This document shows positions 13,763 through 20,847 of a DNA stretch of 23,174 nucleotides, one piece after another. The stretch covers positions 1-23,174 of the forward strand of contig JACDBE010000032.1 in the NCBI GenBank assembly GCA_013695075.1. The letters are read 5' to 3'. The position numbers were made by a program, and so were the translations under genes. Origin of the DNA: Acidimicrobiia bacterium. Its GTDB lineage: Bacteria > Actinomycetota > Acidimicrobiia > Spongiisociales > UBA5794. How positions within the stretch are numbered: position 1 is the stretch's first letter; every line of letters starts with the position of its first letter. The notes below the pieces were generated by a model. That model made no database searches. It was not told where the DNA came from and saw nothing but the letters and a program-made list of their open reading frames with translations.

Positions 13763-14476
13763 TCAGCCGATGACGAGCCGGATGCGGCGGAAGCCCCTGC
13801 CCTTGGACTCGATCTTGGCGACGGTGACCGTGCCCACCTCGCCTGTGGACGAGACGTGGGTGCCGCCGTCGGCCTGACGGTCGAGCCCGACGATGTCGAT
13901 CACCCGCACCTGACGCAGACCGGGCGGCAGCAGGCTGACTTTGGTACGGATCAGGCTGGGGTCTCGATCGGCCTCCCCCCTGGGCAGGAACGAGACCTCG
14001 ACGGGCAGCGACCGGGCGATGTGCTCGTTGAGTTCCCGCTGCAGCGGCTCCTTGTCCTCGGGGTCCCACTGGGGCAGCTCGAAGTCGAGCCTCCCCTCCC
14101 CCGGCTTCATGTCGCCACCGGTGACCGGGCTCTGGTAGCGGTTCCACACCACCCCGCACAGGGCGTGCATGGCGGTGTGGGTCTGCATCAGCCGGTAGCG
14201 GCGCTCCCAGTCGATGGCGCCGCGCAGTGACGTCCCCACCGCGGGGAGGGAGCCGTCCACCCAATGCCACACCCCGTCGCTGTCGGCGGTGACCCGGGTC
14301 ACCGCTAGGCGGTCGTCGCCGATCCATAGGGCGCCGGTGTCGTGCGGTTGGCCTCCGCCGCCGGGATAGAACACGGTGGCGTCGAGCAGGAGGCGGCCGT
14401 CGTCGGCATCGACGCCGGTGACCGTGGCCGGCATCTCCCGGGCGTAGGCGTTCGTGGAGTAGATCTTGTCGGTCAT
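13763..14476 (-). CDS. AlaX-like alanyl-tRNA editing protein
   Basis: A 237-residue stand-alone editing-domain protein, related to the C-terminal editing domain of alanyl-tRNA synthetase. Such proteins deacylate mischarged Ser- or Gly-tRNA(Ala). TVFYPGGGGQPHDTG is the conserved N-terminal glycine-rich motif, TAMHAL within HTAMH supplies the zinc HxxxH, and QADGGTHV is the second zinc motif. In many homologues that motif reads CGGTH; here Asp replaces Cys. The start ATG overlaps the SURF1 stop (ATGA), and a TAGGTT box six bases upstream could also give a separate leaderless transcript. It is the last gene of a three-gene overlapping set, just upstream of the paa promoter. Confidence 0.88.
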   Translation of the reverse strand: MTDKIYSTNAYAREMPATVTGVDADDGRLLLDATVFYPGGGGQPHDTGALWIGDDRLAVTRVTADSDGVWHWVDGSLPAVGTSLRGAIDWERRYRLMQTHTAMHALCGVVWNRYQSPVTGGDMKPGEGRLDFELPQWDPEDKEPLQRELNEHIARSLPVEVSFLPRGEADRDPSLIRTKVSLLPPGLRQVRVIDIVGLDRQADGGTHVSSTGEVGTVTVAKIESKGRGFRRIRLVIG

Positions 14477-15276
14477 TGGGGCAACCTACCCGAGTCGGTG
14501 CCGCCATCGGCCGGGCGTTTGCCCGCGCTGCGCCGCAGCAGGATGGGGTAGCCCACCAACACCACTCCGGCGAAGGCGAACCACTGCACGGCGTAGCTGA
14601 GGTGGGGTGGGCCCCCTCCCGGTTGTGGGGCAGGCAGGGCGATGGGGAAGTCGCCGGGCTGGTCGGGTGACTGTTCGGCGAGCACCAGGTACACCTCGCC
14701 CAGGTCGAGGTCGATCTGCTGTTGGAGCCGGTCGAGATCGACTCGGATCACCCGCTCGAGCACCCCGGTGGGCGGATCAACCGGGCCGAAACCGCTCCTG
14801 GTCTGGGTGGGGCGGAGGTAGCCGGAGACTGTGACCGGGCCGGAGGGGACCTCGGCGCCCTCGACCGGGGGCCCGACAACGTCGAGTGGCACCCAGCCCC
14901 GGTCGACCAGCACCGCCGATCCGTCGCCGAGGTCGAGCGGGGTGAGCACCTCGTTGCCCGACCTGCCGTTGAGGGTGCGGGCTTGCAGGATGACCTCGTC
15001 TTGGGGGCGGTAGGTGCCGGTGGCGGTGGCCGGTCGCAGGTCGAGGGCGGCGCCGTCGGTGCCCAACACGGCGACCAGTTCGTCCAGCGAGCGGGGTTGT
15101 TCGGCGACCCGCGCCGTGATCCGGTCGTCGAGGAGGCTGCGTTCCTGGTGCCGGCGGAGCTGCCATTGGCCGAGGAGGATGAATCCGATGACGGCGCTCA
15201 GCGCCAGCAGGTGGCCCACGATCCACACCGGCCGGGTGAGGGGGCGCCGCGGTGACGGCGGCGCCGTCGGCGTCAT
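14473..15276 (-). CDS. SURF1-family cytochrome c oxidase assembly protein
   Basis: A 267-residue membrane protein with the SURF1 layout. One N-terminal transmembrane helix is followed by a conserved Gln/Trp region (VGHLLALSAVIGFILLGQWQLRRHQER). A long extracytoplasmic domain follows, with NGRSGNEVLTPLDLGDGSAVLVDRGWVPLD and VTVSGYLRP. A C-terminal helix is preceded by the conserved HLSYAVQWFAFAGVVLVGYPILL. SURF1 helps insert heme a into cytochrome c oxidase. The ATG at 15276 overlaps the DUF2087 stop, and its own stop overlaps the AlaX-like start. A longer open frame upstream is the DUF2087 gene out of frame. An aerobic respiratory host is implied. Confidence 0.92.
   Translation of the reverse strand: MTPTAPPSPRRPLTRPVWIVGHLLALSAVIGFILLGQWQLRRHQERSLLDDRITARVAEQPRSLDELVAVLGTDGAALDLRPATATGTYRPQDEVILQARTLNGRSGNEVLTPLDLGDGSAVLVDRGWVPLDVVGPPVEGAEVPSGPVTVSGYLRPTQTRSGFGPVDPPTGVLERVIRVDLDRLQQQIDLDLGEVYLVLAEQSPDQPGDFPIALPAPQPGGGPPHLSYAVQWFAFAGVVLVGYPILLRRSAGKRPADGGTDSGRLPQ
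14483..14488 (-). promoter_or_regulatory. Candidate internal -10 box before the AlaX-like gene
   Basis: TAGGTT on the minus strand followed by six bases and ATG 14476. It sits within the last codons of the SURF1 gene, so the AlaX-like gene may have its own leaderless transcript in addition to read-through. No -35 is evident. Confidence 0.3.
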
Positions 15277-15830
15277 CGGGCGGGGCCGGGCAATGTGGTC
15301 GGGTCGCGCCCCCCGGTGCGCCAGTACACCCCGTCGGCACGGGTGAGGAACCCCTCGTCGACCAGGTAGCGGCGCAGGCTGGCGTAGTCCGGGTGGTACA
15401 TCTGCAGGGCGAAGTTGACCTCGGGCTCGCTGTAGCGCAAACCGGGGGCGAACTCCTGGGCGAGGCGCTCCAGCACCACGAGACGCTTGCCATGCGCCGC
15501 CGGGATCGAGGTGAGCCGACCCCCCGAGAAGAACCGGCCGAGCACGTCGGCCTCCTCGGCGGTCCAACCCTCGCCGATGAGGTCGGGGTCGATGGGCGCC
15601 AGCCGCGGCAGCGAGGCGGCTACCTTGCGGAGGGCCTCCCGGTCGAGGCGGAGGTCGTCGCCGATCAGCCCCACGGCGCGCAGCTTGCCCAGCGCCGCCA
15701 CCACGTCCCGTTCGGGGACCCGCAACTCGACGGCGGCGGCGGCGACATCCACGGCGGCCACCACCGACCTGCCGAGGACGGCGAGCCGGACCGGGTCGAC
15801 GGCGAGCCGGAGGAACTGGCCGGCATCCAT
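15273..15830 (-). CDS. DUF2087-domain protein with N-terminal winged-helix-like region
   Basis: A 185-residue protein. The C-terminal half is DUF2087: LGRFFSGGRLTSIPAAHGKRLVVLERLAQEFAPGLRYSEPEVNFAL, then HPDYASLRRYLVDEGFLTRADGVYWRTGG. The first 75 residues (FLRLAVDPVRLAVLGRSVVAAVDVAAAAVELRVPERDVVAALGKLRAVGLI) look like an ArsR-type winged helix, so a transcription regulator is likely, though the signal is unknown. ATG 15830 is chosen over GTG 15851 because a TACGAT box lies exactly six bases before it, as at other genes here. It heads an overlapping set with SURF1 and the AlaX-like gene. Confidence 0.85.
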   Translation of the reverse strand: MDAGQFLRLAVDPVRLAVLGRSVVAAVDVAAAAVELRVPERDVVAALGKLRAVGLIGDDLRLDREALRKVAASLPRLAPIDPDLIGEGWTAEEADVLGRFFSGGRLTSIPAAHGKRLVVLERLAQEFAPGLRYSEPEVNFALQMYHPDYASLRRYLVDEGFLTRADGVYWRTGGRDPTTLPGPAR

Positions 15831-15836
15831 GGGGCC

Positions 15837-15842
15837 ATCGTA
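15837..15842 (-). promoter_or_regulatory. -10 box for leaderless transcript of the DUF2087-SURF1-AlaX set
   Basis: TACGAT on the minus strand, six bases, then ATG 15830, with no Shine-Dalgarno site. It decides between two possible starts of the DUF2087 gene. Confidence 0.45.
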
Positions 15843-15869
15843 CCGACCCACGGGTCACCGGTCACTGGA

Positions 15870-16091
15870 TCACAGCACGGTGTCGAGGAACTTCCTGGTC
15901 TCGGGGAACCGGGGGTGCCCGAAGATCTCCGCCGGAGTTCCCTGCTCGAGGATGATCCCGCCGTGGAAAGAAGCCATCCGGTCGGCGACCTCGCGGGCGA
16001 ACCCCATCTCGTGGGTGACCACGATCATCGTCATGTGCATCTCGGTGGCCAACGCCGGTATCGCCGCCAGCACGTCGCCGGTGAGCTCGGG
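15870..16091 (-). pseudogene. C-terminal fragment of an amino-acid ABC transporter ATPase (GlnQ-like)
   Basis: The frame reads NPELTGDVLAAIPALATE, MTMIVVTHEMGFAREVADRM, then HGGIILEQGTPAEIFGHPRFPETRKFLDTVL and stop. This is the last 75 or so residues of a polar amino-acid transporter ATPase. The H-loop histidine (VVTHEMG) is kept, but the Walker A, signature and Walker B regions are gone. Homology breaks exactly where the family has ALDPEL; upstream residues (RRTQR) are unlike it. About 100 bases of unassigned sequence follow to the DUF1304 gene. This looks like a deletion remnant. A GTG at 16073 could start a 67-residue product, unlikely to be functional. Confidence 0.8.
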
Positions 16092-16173
16092 GTTTCGTTG
16101 CGTTCTTCGGGGGTGAGGGCGGCTGTCGCCGGGGCGGCGCCCATCGGATCGTACCCGCCAGCGCCGCCCCCGG

Positions 16174-16524
16174 TCAGGTGAAGAGCACGGCGAGGATGGC
16201 GAGCACCGCCGGCACCGCCTGCACCAACGCGATGCGCTGGTTCACGGTGAGGCCCCCGTAGATCCCGGCGATCACCACGAAACCGAGGAACAGCAGCACC
16301 ACGTCACGCTGCTCGGTGATCACCGCAAACACCAGGCCCACGGCGATGAATCCGTTGTAGAGACCCTGGTTGGCGGCCAGCACCTGGGTCTGCTCAGCCC
16401 GTTCCCGGGTCTGGTGAAACACCTGCAACCCCACCGGACGGGTCCACAGCGCCATCTCCAGCAGCATGAAGTAGCCGTGGAGCAGGGCGACGACGATGAT
16501 CAGGATCAAGGCGACGATCGACAT
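16174..16524 (-). CDS. DUF1304 family membrane protein
   Basis: A 116-residue integral membrane protein with four predicted hydrophobic segments: IVALILIIVVALLHGYFMLLE, YNGFIAVGLVFAVITE, VVLLFLGFVVIAGIYGG, and VQAVPAVLAILAVLF. The sequence HGYFMLLEMALWTRPVGLQVF and ANQGLYNGFIAVGL are typical of DUF1304. The function of the family is unknown. ATG 16524 gives the right N-terminus, with GAGGAG about 12 bases upstream and a possible -10 (TAGGCT) at 16556-16561. It is divergent from the VOC gene, across a 164-base gap. Confidence 0.87.
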   Translation of the reverse strand: MSIVALILIIVVALLHGYFMLLEMALWTRPVGLQVFHQTRERAEQTQVLAANQGLYNGFIAVGLVFAVITEQRDVVLLFLGFVVIAGIYGGLTVNQRIALVQAVPAVLAILAVLFT

Positions 16525-16688
16525 GGCGGGGGCGGCTCCTCGGTGGGGGTGCCAGAGCCTACGGGTAGGGCGCCACCACGGGCCACCCGGAGGTGGGCCG
16601 ACAGGGACTGGACCCACCCGATGTCGTGACCGATGAGTTTGGCCACGGAGCATCGTCTGATCAGGAACCGAGAACGAAGGAGGACGGG

Positions 16689-17192
16689 ATGGCGAGACCG
16701 AAGGTTTACCCCTGTCTCTGGTTCGACGGCAACGCAGAGGAGGCCGCCAACTTCTATGTCACGTTGCTGCCGCACAGCCAGGTCGACAAGGTCTGGCGCT
16801 CCCCGGCGGAGACTCCGAGCGGGCCGGCCGGCATGGTGCTGGTGGTCGACTTCACCGTCGCCGGCCAGCAGTTCCAAGGCCTGAACGGTGGACCCGACTT
16901 CACCTTCGACGAGTCGGTCTCGTTCGTCATCGAGTGCGAGGACCAGGTCGAGGTCGACCGGCTGTGGGATACGCTGACCGCGGACGGTGACACACCCGGT
17001 CCCTGCGGCTGGCTCAAGGACCGCTACGGCCTGTCGTGGCAGATCGTGCCCAAGGCGCTGAACGAGATGATCGAGGATCCGGACACCGAAGCGGCGCGGC
17101 GGGCGATGGAAGCGATGCTCGAGATGGGCAAGCTGGACGTCGCCGAACTGCGCCGGGCGTTCGAAGGCAGGACGGCCGTCGCCTCGGATTGA
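16689..17192 (+). CDS. VOC-family protein, PhnB / 3-demethylubiquinone methyltransferase-like
   Basis: A 167-residue protein of the vicinal oxygen chelate superfamily. It has the PhnB-like N-terminus VYPCLWFDGNAEEAANFYVTLLPHSQV, then VDFTVAGQQFQGLNGGPDFTFDESVSFVIECEDQ, and WLKDRYGLSWQIVPKALNEMI. Such proteins are often named 3-demethylubiquinone-9 3-methyltransferase, but that name is not supported for the family at large. The function here is unknown. GGAGG lies eight bases before ATG 16689 and fixes the start. It is a single-gene unit; 133 bases separate it from the next gene. Confidence 0.88.
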   Translation: MARPKVYPCLWFDGNAEEAANFYVTLLPHSQVDKVWRSPAETPSGPAGMVLVVDFTVAGQQFQGLNGGPDFTFDESVSFVIECEDQVEVDRLWDTLTADGDTPGPCGWLKDRYGLSWQIVPKALNEMIEDPDTEAARRAMEAMLEMGKLDVAELRRAFEGRTAVASD

Positions 17193-17312
17193 CGCCTTCC
17201 GGACCGGCGTCCGGGTTAACCAGTCCACCACCGCCGGGGCGTCCCGGTTGCCGGTGGCGGGGTGGGGTCCAGGGCGGCGCCAGCGGCGAGCGGTCGCCAG
17301 GGACGGCTCCAT

Positions 17313-17318
17313 TAGGCT
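17313..17318 (+). promoter_or_regulatory. -10 box for leaderless transcript of the phosphatase/DUF3090/SCO1664 operon
   Basis: TAGGCT lies seven bases before ATG 17326 and there is no Shine-Dalgarno site between. The spacing puts the transcription start at the start codon. No -35 is obvious. Confidence 0.4.
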
Positions 17319-17325
17319 CGCTGCC

Positions 17326-17919
17326 ATGCGACTCCTGTTGGTGCGCCATGCCGAGACCGCCGAGACCGGCACCAAGCTGACCGGCAGGTTGGGTGGGATC
17401 CCGCTGTCGAAGGCGGGTCGGGAGGCGGCCGAAGCCGCCGCCGGGGCCCTCGCCGGAACCAAACCCGTGGAGATCATCACCTCCCCGGTGGAACGCTGCC
17501 GGGAGACGGCGGCGGCCATCAGCCGCCCCCACCGTCTCACCCCCAAGCAGCACAAGGCGTTCGCCGAGGTCGACTACGGGTCGTGGTCGGGGAGGCGCCT
17601 CAGTGAACTGCGGCGGCTGGCGGCATGGCGGGAACTGATGGCAGCACCAAGCCGGTTCCGCTTCCCCGCCGGGGAGAGCCTGGAGGAGGTGCGGCAGCGT
17701 TCGGTGTCCGCCACCGAGGCGATGGCCGGCCGCATCGACGGCACCGTGATCCTGGTGACCCATGCCGACGTCATCCGCTGCCTGGTGTGCCACTATCTCG
17801 GAATGCCTCTCGACCTGTTGCATCGGCTCCACGTCGCTCCCACCGCTCTCAGCGAGATCGTCCTCACCAAGGGATCGGTGCTGGTACCGGTCGTCAACCA
17901 ACGGATCACGGTGACATGA
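17326..17919 (+). CDS. Histidine phosphatase family protein, MSMEG_4193 type
   Basis: A 197-residue phosphoglycerate-mutase-like phosphatase. It begins MRLLLVRHAET (catalytic H8 in the RH motif). It has TGRLGGIPLSKAGREAAEAAA, ITSPVERCRETAAAI, the acidic FAEVDYGSWSG, and the second histidine in ILVTHADVIRC. The family is described as the actinobacterial MSMEG_4193 subgroup, whose neighbours are DUF3090 and SCO1664 proteins, exactly as here. The substrate is not known. ATG 17326 is chosen for the family N-terminus; the open frame extends upstream without similarity. The stop overlaps the DUF3090 start (ATGA). Confidence 0.92.
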   Translation: MRLLLVRHAETAETGTKLTGRLGGIPLSKAGREAAEAAAGALAGTKPVEIITSPVERCRETAAAISRPHRLTPKQHKAFAEVDYGSWSGRRLSELRRLAAWRELMAAPSRFRFPAGESLEEVRQRSVSATEAMAGRIDGTVILVTHADVIRCLVCHYLGMPLDLLHRLHVAPTALSEIVLTKGSVLVPVVNQRITVT

Positions 17920-18404
17920 CCGAGCGCCACTCGGTGGACAGCTTCATCCCCGGCTTCGTCGGCGAACCGGGTGACCGCACCTTCTACCTGCAGGTGGACG
18001 ATGCTGGGTCCCGATCCTGGTACCTGCTGGAGAAGGGCCAGGTCGCCGCCTTCGCCGTGGATGGCGGGCAGATTCTGGCCGATCTGAACCAAGAGCTGGC
18101 CGGTGAGGAGCTCCAGGTCGGCGACCTGCTGGCACCCGATGCGGTGGCGTTCCGCGTGGCCGATTTCACCCTGACGTACGACGAGCACGACGAGACGGTG
18201 GTCATGACCCTGGTGCCGACCGACGAAGATGCTCCCCCGGTCACCCACCGGCTGACGGTCGCCCAGCTGGGGGCGGCGGCTCGGGCGGCGGTGGCGGCGG
18301 TGATGGCGGGCCGGCCTCGCTGCCCTCGCTGCGGGCTCGCCATGGACGCCGAGGGCCACGTGTGCCCGCTGTCCAACGGCGACCTGCGCAATCACCGCCC
18401 CTGA
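17916..18404 (+). CDS. DUF3090 family protein
   Basis: A 162-residue protein of the actinobacterial DUF3090 family. Characteristic parts are FVGEPGDRTFYLQVDDAG, SWYLLEKGQVAAFAVDGGQIL, FRVADFTLTYDEHDETVVMTLVP, and a C-terminal zinc-ribbon-like CPRCGLAMDAEGHVCP. The function is not known. It overlaps the phosphatase gene by four bases and is followed three bases later by the SCO1664 gene, so the three are surely one transcript. The ATG at 17916 is set by the overlap; the upstream open frame is the phosphatase out of frame. Confidence 0.93.
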   Translation: MTERHSVDSFIPGFVGEPGDRTFYLQVDDAGSRSWYLLEKGQVAAFAVDGGQILADLNQELAGEELQVGDLLAPDAVAFRVADFTLTYDEHDETVVMTLVPTDEDAPPVTHRLTVAQLGAAARAAVAAVMAGRPRCPRCGLAMDAEGHVCPLSNGDLRNHRP

Positions 18405-18407
18405 ACG

Positions 18408-19094
18408 ATGTCGGCATGGCGCCCGGTGGTCACCGCCGTCGAGGGGCGGTACCTGGCGGCGTCGAACGTCACCCTGCTGGGGACAACGGCCGACGGCGAC
18501 CGGGTCGTCTACAAACCGACCAGAGGGGTGCGGCCCTTGTGGGACTTCCCCGCCGAGTCGCTTGCCATGCGCGAAGTGTGGACCTACCGCATTGCCACCG
18601 TGGTCGCCCCAGATGCAGTACCCGAGACCGTGCTCGGTGACGGGATGTACGGGTCCGGGGCGGTGCAGCGCTGGGTGGACATCGACGACGACTTCGACCC
18701 TGTCCCCTTGATCCGGCGGGCTGATGCGTCGCTGTGGCCGCTGGCCGTGCTCGATGTGGTGACCAACAACGCCGACCGGAAGGTGGGCCACATCCTGCGG
18801 ATGTCCAACGGCTCCGGTGTGGTGGGGATCGACCATGGCTTAACCCTCCATCCCGAGGGCAAGCTGCGCACCGTGCTGTGGTCGTTTGCCGGACGTCGGG
18901 TGCCCGGTGAACAGCGGGCGGGTGTGGGAAGGCTGGTGAGCGCCCTGGAAAAGGGCTGGGCCACCGAGCTGACCGAGGACCTGGGCAAGGAAGCCGCCGC
19001 CGCGTTGGCCGCCCGGACCGAGGCGCTGCTCGCCGCCGGCATCCACCCGCAGCCGCCCGAGGATCGTCCCGCCTGGCCTTGGCCGACCTATTGA
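18408..19094 (+). CDS. SCO1664 family protein (kinase-like fold)
   Basis: A 228-residue protein of the SCO1664 family, distantly similar to PI3K/HipA-type kinases. LLGTTADGDRVVYKPTRG looks like the glycine-rich and lysine-bearing nucleotide site. FPAESLAMREVWTYRIA follows as the helix with the conserved Glu. LDVVTNNADRKVGHIL resembles the catalytic N..DR motif, and GIDHGLTLH the metal-binding D-H-G. Kinase activity is inference. The start lies three bases after the DUF3090 stop. In mycobacteria this trio sits close to mshC (mycothiol ligase), but no mshC is seen here; the next gene is convergent. Confidence 0.92.
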   Translation: MSAWRPVVTAVEGRYLAASNVTLLGTTADGDRVVYKPTRGVRPLWDFPAESLAMREVWTYRIATVVAPDAVPETVLGDGMYGSGAVQRWVDIDDDFDPVPLIRRADASLWPLAVLDVVTNNADRKVGHILRMSNGSGVVGIDHGLTLHPEGKLRTVLWSFAGRRVPGEQRAGVGRLVSALEKGWATELTEDLGKEAAAALAARTEALLAAGIHPQPPEDRPAWPWPTY

Positions 19095-19163
19095 TCCGAG
19101 CGCGCCGGGCGCTGATGGAGACGTCGGCCCTCGTGGTGGCCCTCGTCGCCGATCATGGGACCA

Positions 19164-19187
19164 CCCGCGCCCGCGTTCCAGCGCGGG
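19164..19187. terminator. Hairpin between convergent genes
   Basis: CCCGCGC and GCGCGGG form a perfect 7-bp stem around a 10-base loop, 70 bases after the SCO1664 stop. There is no T-run, so termination is only suggested by the position between two converging genes. Confidence 0.3.
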
Positions 19188-19221
19188 GGGATCGGCCCAC
19201 CTGGCCAAGCCCGTTGTACTG

Positions 19222-19258
19222 AACCGGCCGGGGTCGGCGCCCGTCGAGGCCGCCGGTT
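19222..19258. terminator. Second hairpin between convergent genes
   Basis: AACCGGC (19222-19228) and GCCGGTT (19252-19258) are perfect 7-bp arms with a 23-base GC-rich loop. It lies 12 bases past the gamma-glutamyltransferase stop on the minus strand and could serve as its terminator. Confidence 0.3.
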
Positions 19259-19270
19259 GAAGGGGCCAGC

Positions 19271-20794
19271 TCAGCCGCCGGTGGCCACCCCGCCGTTACG
19301 ACGAGGGTCGGCCACACCGAGCAGGCCGTCGGCACCGGCGGTGAGCGCCGCCTGGGCGCCACCGAAGTACATCGACATCGGGGCGAAGGGGCGCAACCCG
19401 AGCCCGTCGACGGGCTGGACCGGGGTTCCCGGTTCGTGGGCGATGACTTCGGTGCCCTCGAATACCTCCACGTGTAGCCGTGGGTGGTGCAACGCCGCCT
19501 GCAGCGGCAGATCGAGCACCAGGAAGTTGAGCAGGATGGCACTGAGCGTGGTGGTGATCCGGTCTGCTCCCGCCGAGCCGATGGCCAGGGCCGTGCCGGG
19601 GCGGCGGGCCGTCGTCGGCGCCATGTTGGAGACCAGCCGGGTGCCGGGGGCGAGGCCGTGATATCCCGAGGGGTGGAGCTCGAGCTCGCCCAGCGAGTTG
19701 TTGAGCCAGAACCCGGTGCCGGGAGGCATCGCTCCCGAGCCGTAACCGGCGGAGACGGTGACGGCGCAGACGTTGCCGTCGGTGTCGGCGGTGGAGCAGT
19801 GAGAGGTGGACGATGACGACACCACCCGGCCAAGGTCGCCGAGACGGGCGGCGTCGAGCAGCTCGGCGATGTTGGGGGTGATCTCGTCTGGGGCACTGAG
19901 CCGCCGCCGCCGGTAGTCGAGCACGGCGCGCTGTGACCGCACCAGGGTGAGGACATCGGCGGCGCTCCATCCCGACCATCCGGCGGAGAGGGCCAGCATG
20001 GCCACCGCCGCCATCGTGGATCCTCCCACGGCCGGGGCCGGGTTGGTGTCGACTTCCCATGACCCCAGCCGGAAGCGGACCGGTCGGCGTCGCTCGGCAC
20101 GGTATGCCGCCAGGTCGTCGCGGCCCAGCAGTCCCCCATCGGCGGCGACGGCATCGGCGATGGCGGCTCCCAGGTCCCCCCGGTAGAGCGCATCCGCGCC
20201 GTGGTCGGCGAGAAGCCGCAACGTGTCCGCCAGATGGGGCACGGTGACCATGGCTCCGGCCTGTAACGGGGTCCCGTCGGCGTTGTGGAGCACCGTCCAC
20301 GATTCGGCTTGCCAACCGAAGACCGCCTCGTGGGCATGGTGGAGGTACTCCGCTGCCGGTTCCGACAGCGGGAACCCCGCCTCGACGGCGGCGATGGCGG
20401 GCTCGAACAGGGTCGCCCACGGCAGCCGGCCATGCCGACGCCACGCCTCCTCGAGGGCGGCGTAGATCCCCGGGACCGCCGCCGACCCGTAGCCGACGAC
20501 GGTGTCGACACCGCCCCCATAGGCCAGCCGTACCGGCCGGCCCGATCCGAAGGCCCCGGCCGGTGCGCTCCGACCGGGCATCTCGGCGTATCCGTCGATC
20601 AGCAGCGCCTCCCCACCCGCCGGATGCACGGCGACGAAGCCGCAGGCCCCCGGGGCGACGATGCCGGGGTCGGTACACAGCGTGGTGAGCACCGAGGCGA
20701 CGGCGGCGTCGATGGCGTTGCCGCCGGCATCGGCGATGGCGGCCCCGGCGTCGGCGGCGAGTTGCGATCCGGCGGCGACGGTGACCCTGGCCAC
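19271..20794 (-). CDS. Gamma-glutamyltransferase family protein
   Basis: A 507-residue Ntn-hydrolase of the GGT family. It has the N-terminal GGNAIDAAVASVLTTLCTDPGIVAPGACGFVAVH, then GYGSAAVPGIYAALEEAWRRHG and the central PAPAVGGSTMAAVAML. SSTSHCSTADTDGNVCAVTVS carries the self-cleaving nucleophile (T330 in TSHCS). GFWLNNSLGELE and a C-terminal half follow. It is somewhat shorter than E. coli GGT and starts at a GTG with no signal peptide, so it is probably cytoplasmic, like YwrD-type members. Substrates could be gamma-glutamyl peptides or a related amide; they cannot be deduced. A TAGATT box lies six bases before the GTG. Confidence 0.9.
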   Translation of the reverse strand: MARVTVAAGSQLAADAGAAIADAGGNAIDAAVASVLTTLCTDPGIVAPGACGFVAVHPAGGEALLIDGYAEMPGRSAPAGAFGSGRPVRLAYGGGVDTVVGYGSAAVPGIYAALEEAWRRHGRLPWATLFEPAIAAVEAGFPLSEPAAEYLHHAHEAVFGWQAESWTVLHNADGTPLQAGAMVTVPHLADTLRLLADHGADALYRGDLGAAIADAVAADGGLLGRDDLAAYRAERRRPVRFRLGSWEVDTNPAPAVGGSTMAAVAMLALSAGWSGWSAADVLTLVRSQRAVLDYRRRRLSAPDEITPNIAELLDAARLGDLGRVVSSSSTSHCSTADTDGNVCAVTVSAGYGSGAMPPGTGFWLNNSLGELELHPSGYHGLAPGTRLVSNMAPTTARRPGTALAIGSAGADRITTTLSAILLNFLVLDLPLQAALHHPRLHVEVFEGTEVIAHEPGTPVQPVDGLGLRPFAPMSMYFGGAQAALTAGADGLLGVADPRRNGGVATGG

Positions 20795-20800
20795 GGCGCG

Positions 20801-20806
20801 AATCTA
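20801..20806 (-). promoter_or_regulatory. -10 box for leaderless GGT transcript
   Basis: TAGATT on the minus strand, then six bases, then GTG 20794. There is no Shine-Dalgarno site. It supports 20794 as the true start. Confidence 0.45.
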
Positions 20807-20847
20807 GCTGGGCACGGCGACCTCGCTTCTCGCTGTCGTGGTACGGA

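Noticed and set aside
16506..17555. 349-residue minus-strand open frame
   Set aside because: It runs antisense to the VOC and phosphatase genes, has no domain, and spans several clear genes.
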